Shown: positions 33,129-40,599, counted from the first letter of the stretch. The stretch: DNA of 53,526 bases from Prevotella sp. (GCA_017538195.1 JAFYJH010000040.1:1-53526); one strand, 5' to 3'. Program-made: numbers and translations. The notes: generated by a model from the sequence alone, not told the origin.

Positions 33129-33650
33129 CTACCAGCCAAACGCTTTTTCATCGGCCATCCACAGCCCTTTCGCTTTCATCACCTGCTCGATGATGTCACG
33201 TCCGCAACCGTGTCCGCCGACCTTGTCACTCACATAGATGCTCGCCGCCTTCACTTCCGCGCAGGCATCCGCCGGACAGCACGGGCACCCTACCCTACTC
33301 ATCACCTCCAAATCGGGAATATCGTCGCCCATATACGCGATTTCCTCGTCGCGAAGGCCGTATTTCGCCTTGAATTCCTCGTATTTTTCCACCTTCACCG
33401 AGCAACTCAAAAAAATGTCCTCCACGCCCAGATATTCGTAGCGTTTTCAGACAGATTCCGTCCGCGCACCCGACAAAATCACGATGCGTAGCCCCATTTT
33501 CCGTGCCAGTTGAATGGCATATCCATCGCGAATGCTCACCGTCCGAAACGGCTCACCGTTCTCGTCCATCGTCACCGTCTGCGCCGACAACACGCCGTCG
33601 ATGTCGAACACGATTGCCTTGATTTTCTTTAAGTCGTAATTGATCATCAT
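33129..33650 (-). pseudogene. kdsC: KdsC-like HAD phosphatase interrupted by an in-frame TGA
   Basis: HAD-superfamily phosphatase of KdsC type, which removes phosphate from KDO-8-phosphate in LPS core synthesis. The first part has the nucleophile motif [36 protein letters not shown] and ARTESV. A TGA then stands at 33449-33447. The same frame continues with KRYEYLGVEDIFLSC, GDDIPDLEVMSRVGCPCCPADA and VGGHGCGRDIIEQV, to a TAG at 33131-33129. Relatives have Arg at the stop position, so one CGA-to-TGA change explains it. Apart from this codon all 173 codons look functional. It could be a recent loss or a sequencing error. Overlap and spacing with the neighbours suggest an operon with maf. Confidence 0.85.
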
Positions 33651-34085
33651 TCAAATAGTTTGAAGTATTTTGAGAGCAAAATCTATTACCATCGAGTCAT
33701 CAACAAGCCCCAAAACAGCAATATCGTCATGAATAATGTCTTCTTCATCAAAGAAGTAGGTGAGCGCCCATTGAGCAAGCACTTTCTTCTCGGCATTTGT
33801 ATCATTCTTTAGGATGGAATACAAGTCTATCAACTTGTTCTTTATTTGAAGATCTGTTTTGTCTTTATTGATAAAGGTCTCATAATGCTTGTCCAACTCG
33901 TCTTCTGGAATAACACATCCCATAATCTGATCCATGAAGGCATTGAATATGTCAGCCGATTCGGGCTTCAGGGCCAGCTGTGCAAAAGCATCGGCATTAG
34001 AGTTGTCAAATTCGTTTTGTATCTTTCCGCAGAAGAACAAGAGAGGTCTTACCGGGGCAATCTCATCTCCTAACATCATTACCAT
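33651..34085 (-). CDS. Small cytoplasmic protein, DUF1232-like C-terminus
   Basis: Protein of 144 residues without signal or clear membrane span. The middle is helical and charged (DELDKHYETFINKDKTDLQI, LYSILKNDTNAEKKVLAQWA). The C-terminal DDIAVLGLVDDSMVIDFALKI resembles the YkvA/DUF1232 signature, in which IPVLGYLDD is usual; that likeness is weak evidence. The stop abuts the ATG of the KdsC-like gene, and the start is six bases after the lipoprotein gene. More AT-rich than the maf operon it precedes, so perhaps a later insertion. Confidence 0.65.
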   Translation of the reverse strand: MVMMLGDEIAPVRPLLFFCGKIQNEFDNSNADAFAQLALKPESADIFNAFMDQIMGCVIPEDELDKHYETFINKDKTDLQIKNKLIDLYSILKNDTNAEKKVLAQWALTYFFDEEDIIHDDIAVLGLVDDSMVIDFALKILQTI

Positions 34086-34091
34086 TGATTT

Positions 34092-34484
34092 TTATTCTTT
34101 CGTATATTTAAAGTCATTGCCTTCCCTTGAGGTTGTTACGAAAGAATCACCATCGAATTCCCTTATGTCAATGCAGCTCGTTTGACCATCATCAAAAGAA
34201 AACTCTATATTCTTTCCGTCATCAGACAACTCCCAGCGTCCGTCAACTTCATATATAGGAGAGGAACCATACTCTCCAAAGACAAAAGTTCCATCCGCTT
34301 TGAATTGAAACACCTCATAATTGTACATTGATGTCTTTTCACCATTATTTATACTGATAGTACCTGCATAAATGGGATGTTTCCACGTTCCTATCAGTTG
34401 CTCTCTACTGGGTTGTTTCTGGCTGCACGAAAGTAAGAGCATCAAATTAGCGAAAATCGCAAGTAAAAATAAACTTTTTCTCAT
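34092..34484 (-). CDS. Lipocalin-like small lipoprotein
   Basis: Lipoprotein of 130 residues. The signal RKSLFLLAIFANLMLLLSC ends in a lipobox with Cys near residue 20. The mature part begins REQLIGTWKHPIYAGTISIN and goes on FQFKADGTFVFGEYGSSP, VDGRWELSDDGKNIEF. The GTW start, the xFxxDGTF strand and the WxLxxDGxxI strand are typical of lipocalin-like (DUF5004-type) lipoproteins of Bacteroidetes. Function unknown. It has its own complete promoter (34591-34622) and a leader of about 100 bases with an inverted repeat. Confidence 0.75.
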   Translation of the reverse strand: MRKSLFLLAIFANLMLLLSCSQKQPSREQLIGTWKHPIYAGTISINNGEKTSMYNYEVFQFKADGTFVFGEYGSSPIYEVDGRWELSDDGKNIEFSFDDGQTSCIDIREFDGDSFVTTSREGNDFKYTKE

Positions 34485-34505
34485 AATAATGACTGTTTTT
34501 TTTTA

Positions 34506-34547
34506 TTATAGGACTTCTGTTTTTATTTTTTCGCGCCACACCTTCAT
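34506..34547 (-). CDS. Possible 13-residue leader peptide
   Basis: Short frame MKVWREKIKTEVL preceded by AGGAG, in the leader of the lipoprotein gene and inside the inverted repeat GGACTTC...GAAGTCC (34512-34560). It could be a regulatory leader peptide or chance. Nothing else supports it. Confidence 0.2.
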   Translation of the reverse strand: MKVWREKIKTEVL

Positions 34548-34590
34548 CTCCTGCGAAGTCCGTTAAACAGGAACTGAAAACATGACGCGA

Positions 34591-34622
34591 CAAAATTACT
34601 TATTATTTTTGTGTTTACCAAA
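34591..34622 (-). promoter_or_regulatory. Promoter of the lipoprotein-kdsC-maf transcript
   Basis: Minus strand TTTG (34622-34619), 20 bases, TAATTTTG (34598-34591): full consensus. It would drive the lipoprotein, the DUF1232-like gene, the broken kdsC-like gene, maf and the small membrane protein. Confidence 0.75.
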
Positions 34623-34666
34623 TGTTTCTCTCTTTTTTATCGAACATCGATTTTTTCAAAGAACAA

Positions 34667-34831
34667 TTAGTCCACTTTTAATGGAACTGGGACAGTCGTG
34701 ATCTCATTCTTACTATATAGCACTCCGAACACGGCTTTCACGCGGGACATACATTCTCGTCCCATCATGATGACTTTCCATTTGCGGCTTGAGGTGTTGG
34801 AGGCATTGTAGGCAATTGTAGGCAATCGCAT
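34667..34831 (-). CDS. Short hypothetical protein or gene remnant
   Basis: A 54-residue frame (start RLPTIAYNASNTSSRKWKVI, end LYSKNEITTVPVPLKVD). The composition looks coding rather than random, with a basic and hydrophobic middle (MMGRECMSRVKAVFGVLY). It lies 19 bases after the multi-pass membrane protein gene on the same strand. The first bases contain a short direct repeat (GGCAATTGTA). It may be the conserved C-terminus of a decayed gene; no family recognised. Confidence 0.35.
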   Translation of the reverse strand: MRLPTIAYNASNTSSRKWKVIMMGRECMSRVKAVFGVLYSKNEITTVPVPLKVD

Positions 34832-34850
34832 CCACCACTAACCTTCATTT

Positions 34851-35966
34851 TTATTTTCTTTCGTTTTCCATGCGTTTAGCCGCTTCTGTTTCCTGCACAA
34901 ATTTGTCATTAAAAACATCGTAGTATTTTTTATGGCCATCCTTTTGAAGTATATACAGATGACTCCACTTAGATGTAAGTTTTTCACCAACCCGAATGCT
35001 TTCATATTCTGGTTCAATCAATAAGCCATAACGATCTCGCAACCCATAATGTCCCTTACCATCGGTTATGTAAAGAATCCCCTTAAATGGCTCAAGATAA
35101 TGGAAACCGGAACGGGCGTAATGGGTACAAGCATATTGGTTATACCCTATCGAAAAGGACGGAAGCAAGATGCCAAGATAGATGACTAACACTATGCTCA
35201 ATTGTACTTTCTTTATTTTTTGATATAGGGCTATCACCACATAAATGACCAATGCAAAACTGAGAAAAAGCAGGGAAACCCTCCACACACCAGCCTGTAT
35301 TTGAGCATACCAGAATGTGACCATTGCCATGACAAGCACCCATGCCTTTTCAGCACTAACCCGATGATAACGGCAGATCAGCCAATAGGTGACGGGGACT
35401 GCGGCGAAACACATGAGTTGGCAAGCACGGGCACTCATAGTAAGTCCTGAGATGAATGCAAACAGCATGACCATTAAAATAGCGGAGATGGTTTGGGATT
35501 GTCTGTCGCGCCACAGGATTGCGCCAACAAGTTCTCCCCATGTCAGTTCTGTTCTCAAGGCCTTTTTACGTATTAACAAATACAGGTAGTAGATATATGG
35601 AACGGCCACTAACCAAAGTAGAAAGAAATAAACAATAACATCATATATTACGTTATTATACTCTATATGCGTCAAATGAAAAAAGTAATCGGCAATATGT
35701 TCCGTAATATAATGATTTGAAAAAACAAACCATGCCGCAAACGGCGCAAAGATGAGTAATGGTAGCCATGAACGAATCTCCATCTTTGACAACGACAACG
35801 ACACAACAAAGCGGTAGAACATTGCGAGCATAATGATGACAAAAGCTGGGGTTAGCCAACCGCCATATATTCCACACGCAAACAGCATCCATACTGCACA
35901 TATGGTTAAATCCAAGAAATGAAATTTTAATTTGATTGAGTTCATATCACACCATTTTAGATACAT
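34851..35966 (-). CDS. Multi-pass membrane protein with WG-repeat-like tail
   Basis: Unrecognised protein of 371 residues (or slightly fewer if it starts at the Met of MNSIKLKFHF). About eight hydrophobic spans lie in residues 15-270, for example FHFLDLTICAVWMLFACGIY, TPAFVIIMLAMFYRFVV, AILMVMLFAFISGLTMSA and VSLLFLSFALVIYVVIAL. A soluble C-terminal part follows (GILYITDGKGHYGLRDRYG, LLIEPEYESIRVGEKLTS), in which GLRDRYGLLIEPEYE resembles one WG repeat. It is the last clear gene of the minus-strand accessory cluster, four bases after the previous stop. Function unknown. Confidence 0.7.
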   Translation of the reverse strand: MYLKWCDMNSIKLKFHFLDLTICAVWMLFACGIYGGWLTPAFVIIMLAMFYRFVVSLSLSKMEIRSWLPLLIFAPFAAWFVFSNHYITEHIADYFFHLTHIEYNNVIYDVIVYFFLLWLVAVPYIYYLYLLIRKKALRTELTWGELVGAILWRDRQSQTISAILMVMLFAFISGLTMSARACQLMCFAAVPVTYWLICRYHRVSAEKAWVLVMAMVTFWYAQIQAGVWRVSLLFLSFALVIYVVIALYQKIKKVQLSIVLVIYLGILLPSFSIGYNQYACTHYARSGFHYLEPFKGILYITDGKGHYGLRDRYGLLIEPEYESIRVGEKLTSKWSHLYILQKDGHKKYYDVFNDKFVQETEAAKRMENERK

Positions 35967-35970
35967 TCAA

Positions 35971-36579
35971 CTATTGCAATTCGTCAGGTTTATCGTCAAT
36001 TACAGCATTCTCTCGATGATTCTTAGGCTGTTCTTTCAGTTGCAACACCATCTTGTTAAACTCCGAAATTTTATCTTGCCTTTTTAATTCAAAATCATCA
36101 TAGAATTCATTATCAAATTCTTCATCAAAACATTCAATTTCTTCCTCCTTCAATTCCATACGTAGTCCCTCGAGATTTAACTGCTCATAAATATAGATTT
36201 CAAACAATCTAATAATTTGTGACGCCTCAAGTTTTTGTAATCCTGATTTAGCCGTAATCATCAAATCCACAAATTTGGAATCCGAATTAAGTCGAAGTTC
36301 ATAGTCGTTTGAAAAAGAAGCGGCTACAAGTTGCAACAAAAGAGTATAGTCAAAATCTTTTTCCAAACCAGATGGGACTTTAATTCCAATAATCCCCGAA
36401 TCTTTAAATGTGCTTGCCACATCGAATTGGGAGATATATTCCTTGTAAACAGGCAAGTCTTCAAACTTGGTGTCTTCTGTGATTGAATCCAAAATAGATG
36501 GATACCACATTTCTATTGTACCATCCTTAACTTTTTCACGAAGTTCTTGAACGTAGGATTGAAAATCAAATAGTGCCAT
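35971..36579 (-). CDS. Unknown protein, paralogue 2 of a tandem pair
   Basis: Soluble protein of 202 residues, no signal or span. The N-terminal half (FDFQSYVQELREKV, ILDSITEDTKFEDLPVYKEY, FDYTLLLQLVAASFSNDYEL) matches its neighbour upstream almost line by line, and the DNA is similar too. Next comes QIIRLFEIYIYEQLNLEGLR, then a tail that differs: an acidic patch (EEEIECFDEEFDNEF, YDDFELK) and a coiled-coil-like end. No family recognised. It lies between the ClpX-like unfoldase and a membrane protein; a role as adaptor or substrate is only a guess. Confidence 0.75.
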   Translation of the reverse strand: MALFDFQSYVQELREKVKDGTIEMWYPSILDSITEDTKFEDLPVYKEYISQFDVASTFKDSGIIGIKVPSGLEKDFDYTLLLQLVAASFSNDYELRLNSDSKFVDLMITAKSGLQKLEASQIIRLFEIYIYEQLNLEGLRMELKEEEIECFDEEFDNEFYDDFELKRQDKISEFNKMVLQLKEQPKNHRENAVIDDKPDELQ

Positions 36580-36628
36580 AAAATAATTTTAATTTTAAAT
36601 TTTTAAAGATTCAAAATATCTTGTGCTT

Positions 36629-37261
36629 TCAACTATTCAGCAATTCGTCAAGTTCAGCATCTACGTTATTCTTCTCTTGATGATTTTGCAGATGAATTTC
36701 TCTTTGAATTTTCAGTCCTGTAATCATTCTTCGGTATTTTAAGAACCGCAATTCTCTCTCTAATTCAAGCGCTGCCTTATCATCCTCCGACTCAAAACGC
36801 AAACCCTCAAGATTCAGTTGCTCGTCAATATAGATTTCAAACAGTCTAATAATCTGAAACGACCAAAGTTCTTGTAATTCTTTCGTAACACTCTGATCTC
36901 CAAATTTAACCGTAATAATCAAATCTACAAATTGGGACTCTAAGTCAAGCTTAAGTTCATAGTCACTCGATAATGAAGCAGCAACAAGCTGTAAAAGAAG
37001 AGTATAATCAAAATCGTCTTCCAAATCAGATGGGACTTTCATTCCAATAATCTCCGCATATTTAAATGTACCAACAACATCGAATCTGGAAATATAGTCT
37101 TTGTAAACAGGCAAGTCTTCAAACTTAGTATCTTCTGTGATGGAATCCAGTATTGACAAATACTCCTCTTTTCTTGAACCTTCCTTTATCTGTTCGTTCC
37201 ATTTTTCACGAAGTTCTTGGATAAAGTCTTGAAAATCAAACAAATAAGTGTTGCATGCCAT
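36629..37261 (-). CDS. Unknown protein, paralogue 1 of a tandem pair
   Basis: Soluble protein of 210 residues, homologous over about 140 residues to the gene just downstream (LDSITEDTKFEDLPVYKDYI, DFDYTLLLQLVAASLSSDYE, QIIRLFEIYIDEQLNLEGLR). The C-terminal third is basic and helical (RELRFLKYRRMITGLKIQRE) rather than acidic, so the copies have diverged most there. It starts seven bases after the ClpX-like gene. The conserved block with alternating strands and helices suggests a compact alpha/beta domain. No family recognised. Confidence 0.75.
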   Translation of the reverse strand: MACNTYLFDFQDFIQELREKWNEQIKEGSRKEEYLSILDSITEDTKFEDLPVYKDYISRFDVVGTFKYAEIIGMKVPSDLEDDFDYTLLLQLVAASLSSDYELKLDLESQFVDLIITVKFGDQSVTKELQELWSFQIIRLFEIYIDEQLNLEGLRFESEDDKAALELERELRFLKYRRMITGLKIQREIHLQNHQEKNNVDAELDELLNS

Positions 37262-37268
37262 AAAATTG

Positions 37269-38603
37269 TTATTTTAAGTTGTCCATAATATATTGTTTCG
37301 TTACTCTCAAGATTTTGTCCTCACCGACATCGAGGTCGTACATATCTTCCATCAGCACCCGCTGCAACAAACTCTTCAAACCGCGTACACCCAATTTCTT
37401 TTCGCTTGCGATTTTTGCCAAAGTACGCTTGCCTTCTTCTGTCAAGATCGAGCTAATATCGTTGGAAGAGAAATATTGCTCAAACTCGTTAAAAGGCGAA
37501 CTGGCTCCCAAATCAAGGAGAGCGACCATCTCGTCTTCGGTAAGTTCGTTGAGGAATACGAAATTCTGGATGCGTCCCATGATTTCCGGCTTCACGCCGA
37601 ACTTGATAAAATCGTCTTCCGTTGGATTCTTGTCCAGTGACAAATCATCTTCCTTCAAAACCTGTTCTGTAGCAAGGAAACCAATTTGCCGTTTGACTTT
37701 GGGAAGTGTCTCCTTGTCTGTATTTTTGTCCCTAAGACCATTGAATACTCCAGTAAACACAAACATCATTCTTCTTGTTGGCAGTTTGATGCTATCGTCG
37801 TCTCTTCCGAATCCTTCTTTGAAGTCCACCTCCCCCTTGTCGTCGATGATGTTCAACATTTCATTCACCACCCTCGCATTATAATATCCAGCATCGTATC
37901 CGCCTTTTTTCTTTTCAAACAACTTGTCAAACTCGTCGAAGCATACAACGGCACGCTCTACCTCATCCTTTGTCCATCCTTGAACAATCAATGAGGTGAA
38001 ACCATCGGTGAGGCCGGGGCCAATGATGCCCTCCTGTACCAAAGAATTGCAATGAATAATCACGAAAGGAACATGGAACAATTTGCAGAGAACCTGCATA
38101 CCAAAAGTCTTTCCCGATCCGCTGGGACCACAAACCAGCAGATTGCTTTTCGGCAAGGACATTCCCGATTGCCGTCCGTGCATCAGATAAGTATAAAACG
38201 CTACAGAAAGTTGAACCTTATACTCTTCCTGTCCAATGACAAAGCAATCGAGCAATTCCTTGATAAGCTCCGGCGTAATTTTCTTGTCGATGACATCGCC
38301 GATGGGAATATCCCACTGCTTGCTCATCGTAGCAAATTCTTGCATGGTAACAGGACCGAAGTGCTCGCTCCACTCCTTTGTCCTTTCCTTTACCATAATT
38401 TTCAGTTCTTCCTTACCTTTCTCTTTGATAATTTCATAATCTTTCGAGATTCTCTTTGCCAGAAGCTGATTGTACTGTCCAACTTTCTGCGGATTCCTCT
38501 CTATGTCATCGAAAAACGCATTTACTTTGTCCATTGGCAGACTAAAATCCGCAAATAATAACTGCCGTGCGTTTTGTTTTTGTCTTTCCTCAGTTCTATT
38601 CAT
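37269..38603 (-). CDS. ClpX-like AAA+ unfoldase without zinc finger
   Basis: AAA+ protein of 444 residues related to ClpX. Residues 1-105 lack the C4 zinc domain and are charged and helical. Then come PELIKELLDCFVIGQEEYKV, Walker A GPSGSGKT (159-166), Walker B VVCFDEFDK (219-227), the IGF loop used to dock on ClpP (QIGF, 306-309), FIKFGVKPEIMGR and sensor 2 LGVRGLKSLLQRVLMEDMYDL. The pore loop that is GYVG in ClpX reads GIIG (192-195). It could thus feed host ClpP with unusual substrates (inference). It is not the housekeeping clpX. It sits in an AT-rich operon with TerB-like and PrsW-like genes. Confidence 0.88.
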   Translation of the reverse strand: MNRTEERQKQNARQLLFADFSLPMDKVNAFFDDIERNPQKVGQYNQLLAKRISKDYEIIKEKGKEELKIMVKERTKEWSEHFGPVTMQEFATMSKQWDIPIGDVIDKKITPELIKELLDCFVIGQEEYKVQLSVAFYTYLMHGRQSGMSLPKSNLLVCGPSGSGKTFGMQVLCKLFHVPFVIIHCNSLVQEGIIGPGLTDGFTSLIVQGWTKDEVERAVVCFDEFDKLFEKKKGGYDAGYYNARVVNEMLNIIDDKGEVDFKEGFGRDDDSIKLPTRRMMFVFTGVFNGLRDKNTDKETLPKVKRQIGFLATEQVLKEDDLSLDKNPTEDDFIKFGVKPEIMGRIQNFVFLNELTEDEMVALLDLGASSPFNEFEQYFSSNDISSILTEEGKRTLAKIASEKKLGVRGLKSLLQRVLMEDMYDLDVGEDKILRVTKQYIMDNLK

Positions 38604-38626
38604 ACTTTTGCATTTTATGAGTTGAT

Positions 38627-39301
38627 TTATTCAAAAATTCTTTTCCAGAACCCGGTTTTCTCTGGAATACAAAGAGCATCTATACCTGTCGATTCAAATA
38701 CATTTCTGATAAGCGATGCCTCTTCGTCATCAATTCTATCGTCTGCAGAAATAATTTGCTGAATATAGAATCCAACAAGTGATTTGTCAAAATCTTTCAT
38801 CTCGGAAATCTGTTTGACGGCATCTTCCACATTGAAAGAATTGGAATTTTCCATCACTCTATTATATGCGGCTTCATTTTCATTAAAAAGCTGAATGAGA
38901 AGCCTCTTCTCTTCTTCAGGAACAATGCCATCAATAGCGGCAAATTTGTATAGCAACCCGAGAATCATTTCTGCTGACTCCAGTGGTAATTCGAAAGTAA
39001 TTCCTAATTCCCTGGCAATTTTATTTGTCATCAGTCTTTCATGCTGATTAAACTGACTATCAGTGATTGCCACAGATTGAATCATAAGCAATATGCGGAG
39101 CTTGGTAAGTTTATCAAACTTCGAGACTTTCCCAATGGCTTCTTCTACTGTCAACAAACTAACGGGAATTGTTTGATCCAGATTCTTTTGAATCTTTTCA
39201 AAACTTGACCGTTCAGAAATGTTTGCCTTGTCGTCGGCAAACATAATCCCTGAGGCGAGCGACAAAATCGCAACTTTTTCGTTAAAACTAAAATTATTCA
39301 T
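38627..39301 (-). CDS. TerB-like protein, two tandem TerB-type units
   Basis: All-helical protein of 224 residues with two halves, each showing the TerB/DjlA-type pattern of acidic helix ends. In the first half: VAILSLASGIMFADDKANIS, MIQSVAITDSQFNQHERLM. In the second: LLYKFAAIDGIVPEEEKRLL, and YIQQIISADDRIDDEEASLI. TerB proteins occur in tellurite-resistance and stress/defence clusters and are thought to bind metal or partner proteins. It is cytoplasmic. It is the first intact gene after the promoter at 39495-39502 and 23 bases before the ClpX-like gene. Confidence 0.75.
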   Translation of the reverse strand: MNNFSFNEKVAILSLASGIMFADDKANISERSSFEKIQKNLDQTIPVSLLTVEEAIGKVSKFDKLTKLRILLMIQSVAITDSQFNQHERLMTNKIARELGITFELPLESAEMILGLLYKFAAIDGIVPEEEKRLLIQLFNENEAAYNRVMENSNSFNVEDAVKQISEMKDFDKSLVGFYIQQIISADDRIDDEEASLIRNVFESTGIDALCIPEKTGFWKRIFE

Positions 39302-39345
39302 GTCTTCGATTTTTTATTGATTATTTAATTGAAAATTCATCATTC

Positions 39346-39487
39346 TTATTGCAGCAACCACGAGGCAAAAAACTTATCATACACACTATAGATGCCTAAT
39401 TCGTGGGTAATGAGGTCTTTCTCCAACAGTCCTTTGATGGCTGCCAAAACAGAACTTGCCGTAAGAAATTGATACCAACCACAACAA
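39346..39487 (-). pseudogene. C-terminal remnant of an AAA/archaeal-type ATPase
   Basis: The minus strand reads CGWYQFLTASSVLAAIKGLL then EKDLITHELGIYSVYDKFF and ASWLLQ-stop. This matches the end of the large Bacteroidetes ATP-binding proteins (family ends of the type LLEKDLI...G.Y.VYD.FF..WL). A stop lies just upstream in frame and no start is present. It seems to be a leftover of a lost gene, now serving as leader of the TerB-like transcript. Confidence 0.55.
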
Positions 39488-39494
39488 TTTTATG

Positions 39495-39502
39495 CAAAGA
39501 TA
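39495..39502 (-). promoter_or_regulatory. -7 box of the TerB-like/ClpX-like operon
   Basis: TATCTTTG on the minus strand, upstream of the ATPase remnant; about 190 bases of leader to the TerB-like ATG. The -33 box is weak (TTAG at the proper place). Confidence 0.5.
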
Positions 39503-39602
39503 ATAATAATGTTAGTATAAAACTAATTTTTCATTAATTTTTAACTAAATTTATCATTTCCACGGAATAAGTTTATATCGTCGTCCCTTTTTCCGCCTTC
39601 GA

Positions 39603-40325
39603 TTATGCACTGATAACTTCTCGTTGATCTTTCTCTATCAATGCCAATAACTTTGTTCGCGCCACTTTGTGCATCTTGACACAAAAGAAAATAAAGCAAA
39701 GTATAAGGAGTCCGATAAAATATTCAGCATCGGGAATTATCTCGATAGCCATAATTAAAGAATCATAAATCCCGTGTGCAACTATAGGTACAAGAAGGAC
39801 AAAAACCGCCATTTTTGAAGTCCGTTTCACAAAATAATAGACCGAATAATAATAGCCCATTAGGACGGCAAAAGCGTAATGTCCAGGAACGGAGAACAAA
39901 GCACGTCCAGCAGCTACATACTGCCAACCTTCAATATTATCAAAAAGGTATGTAACATTCTCAACTGCGGCAAAACCAAGACCGACACAAACGGCATAGA
40001 CAATTCCATCGAAATGTTCGTCGAAATACGGATTTTTCCGCAGAATTAGCCATAGGGCAAGCAGTTTAAAAGACTCTTCTGGCAATGCTGCCACGAAGAA
40101 AGCTTTTGCCGTTGTACCAAAGAAACTTGAAGGTTGCCATGGCCCGAACAACAAATAATCTATTATCATTTCTACAATGACAACAGGAAAACAAATCAGC
40201 ATACCTGCAAACACTGCCCTTAACAACCTTGTTATCGGTTCTGGCTGTGGATCTCTCTTCCAGATAAACAACCATAACAAAACAACTGGAAGCAACGCCG
40301 CTATGATAATGATAAGTGTGCCCAT
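39603..40325 (-). CDS. prsW: PrsW-family intramembrane metalloprotease-like protein
   Basis: Polytopic membrane protein of 240 residues with about seven spans. Conserved PrsW motifs: FVAALPEESFKLLALWLIL (E-E-x-x-K), FDGIVYAVCVGLGFAAVENV (the F-D-G and E-N), FSVPGHYAFAVLMGYYY and VPIVAHGIYDSL with the His residues. The first span is followed by KRDPQPEP, typical of the family. PrsW of Bacillus cuts an anti-sigma factor; here the substrate is unknown. It lies in the accessory operon behind a small frameshifted gene. A CPBP-type role in prenyl protein processing is a remote alternative. Confidence 0.85.
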   Translation of the reverse strand: MGTLIIIIAALLPVVLLWLFIWKRDPQPEPITRLLRAVFAGMLICFPVVIVEMIIDYLLFGPWQPSSFFGTTAKAFFVAALPEESFKLLALWLILRKNPYFDEHFDGIVYAVCVGLGFAAVENVTYLFDNIEGWQYVAAGRALFSVPGHYAFAVLMGYYYSVYYFVKRTSKMAVFVLLVPIVAHGIYDSLIMAIEIIPDAEYFIGLLILCFIFFCVKMHKVARTKLLALIEKDQREVISA

Positions 40326-40346
40326 TCCTTTAAGTTTTAATTCGAT

Positions 40347-40575
40347 TTAGTCAATAATAAACTCATGAATATCCTCAATAATGTCATCTATTTTCTTTCA
40401 AAATGATTGGCCCCAAAATGTTAGCAATTCTGTTGTCTGTAATGTCCTCTACTTGGGAAATCACATATTTGTGCAACAGTTTGTCGTTAATTTTTCTTTG
40501 ACGGAGAATCCCCTCCTCCTGATTGTGGAGTTGTTGCTCATTTCCCACACCTTGCGTTGTCTCTAAAGTTTCCAT
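40347..40575 (-). pseudogene. Small hypothetical gene with a likely one-base frameshift
   Basis: The frame starts with ETLETTQGVGNEQQLHNQEE and runs to ILGPIILKENR, then TGA at 40386-40384. One added A in the GAAAGAAAATAG tract (about 40389-40397) would instead give LKEKIDDIIEDIHEFIID and a TAA at 40349-40347, 21 bases before prsW. This second ending looks far more natural. The gene has its own -7 box 24 bases upstream and would encode about 75 residues, charged and helical. As it stands it makes a 63-residue product. No family recognised. Confidence 0.5.
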
Positions 40576-40599
40576 ATTGCGTTATAAAAAATTTTTACG

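Larger units (their letters stand above)
39302..39602 (-). other. Gene gap holding a decayed ATPase end and a promoter
   Basis: This 301-base gap contains a translated-looking remnant at 39346-39487 and a TATCTTTG box at 39495-39502. The rest is A+T-rich with no gene seen. Confidence 0.6.

Noticed and set aside
33062..33151. Longer N-terminus for maf
   Set aside because: It translates the dispersed repeat; the family start SSNSPRR fits the ATG at 33061.
33447..33449. TGA in the KdsC-like gene as selenocysteine or as a sense codon of an alternative code
   Set aside because: Relatives have Arg, not Cys, at this place; no selenocysteine hairpin is apparent; neighbours such as hutU, secA and livG end in TGA.
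34641..34664. Small palindrome ATCGA-ACA-TCGAT flanked by T-runs as a terminator
   Set aside because: The stem is only five bases and the U-run would be on the plus strand, where no gene ends.
37269..38603. Housekeeping clpX
   Set aside because: No C4 zinc domain, altered pore loop, AT-rich context and no clpP or tig neighbour.
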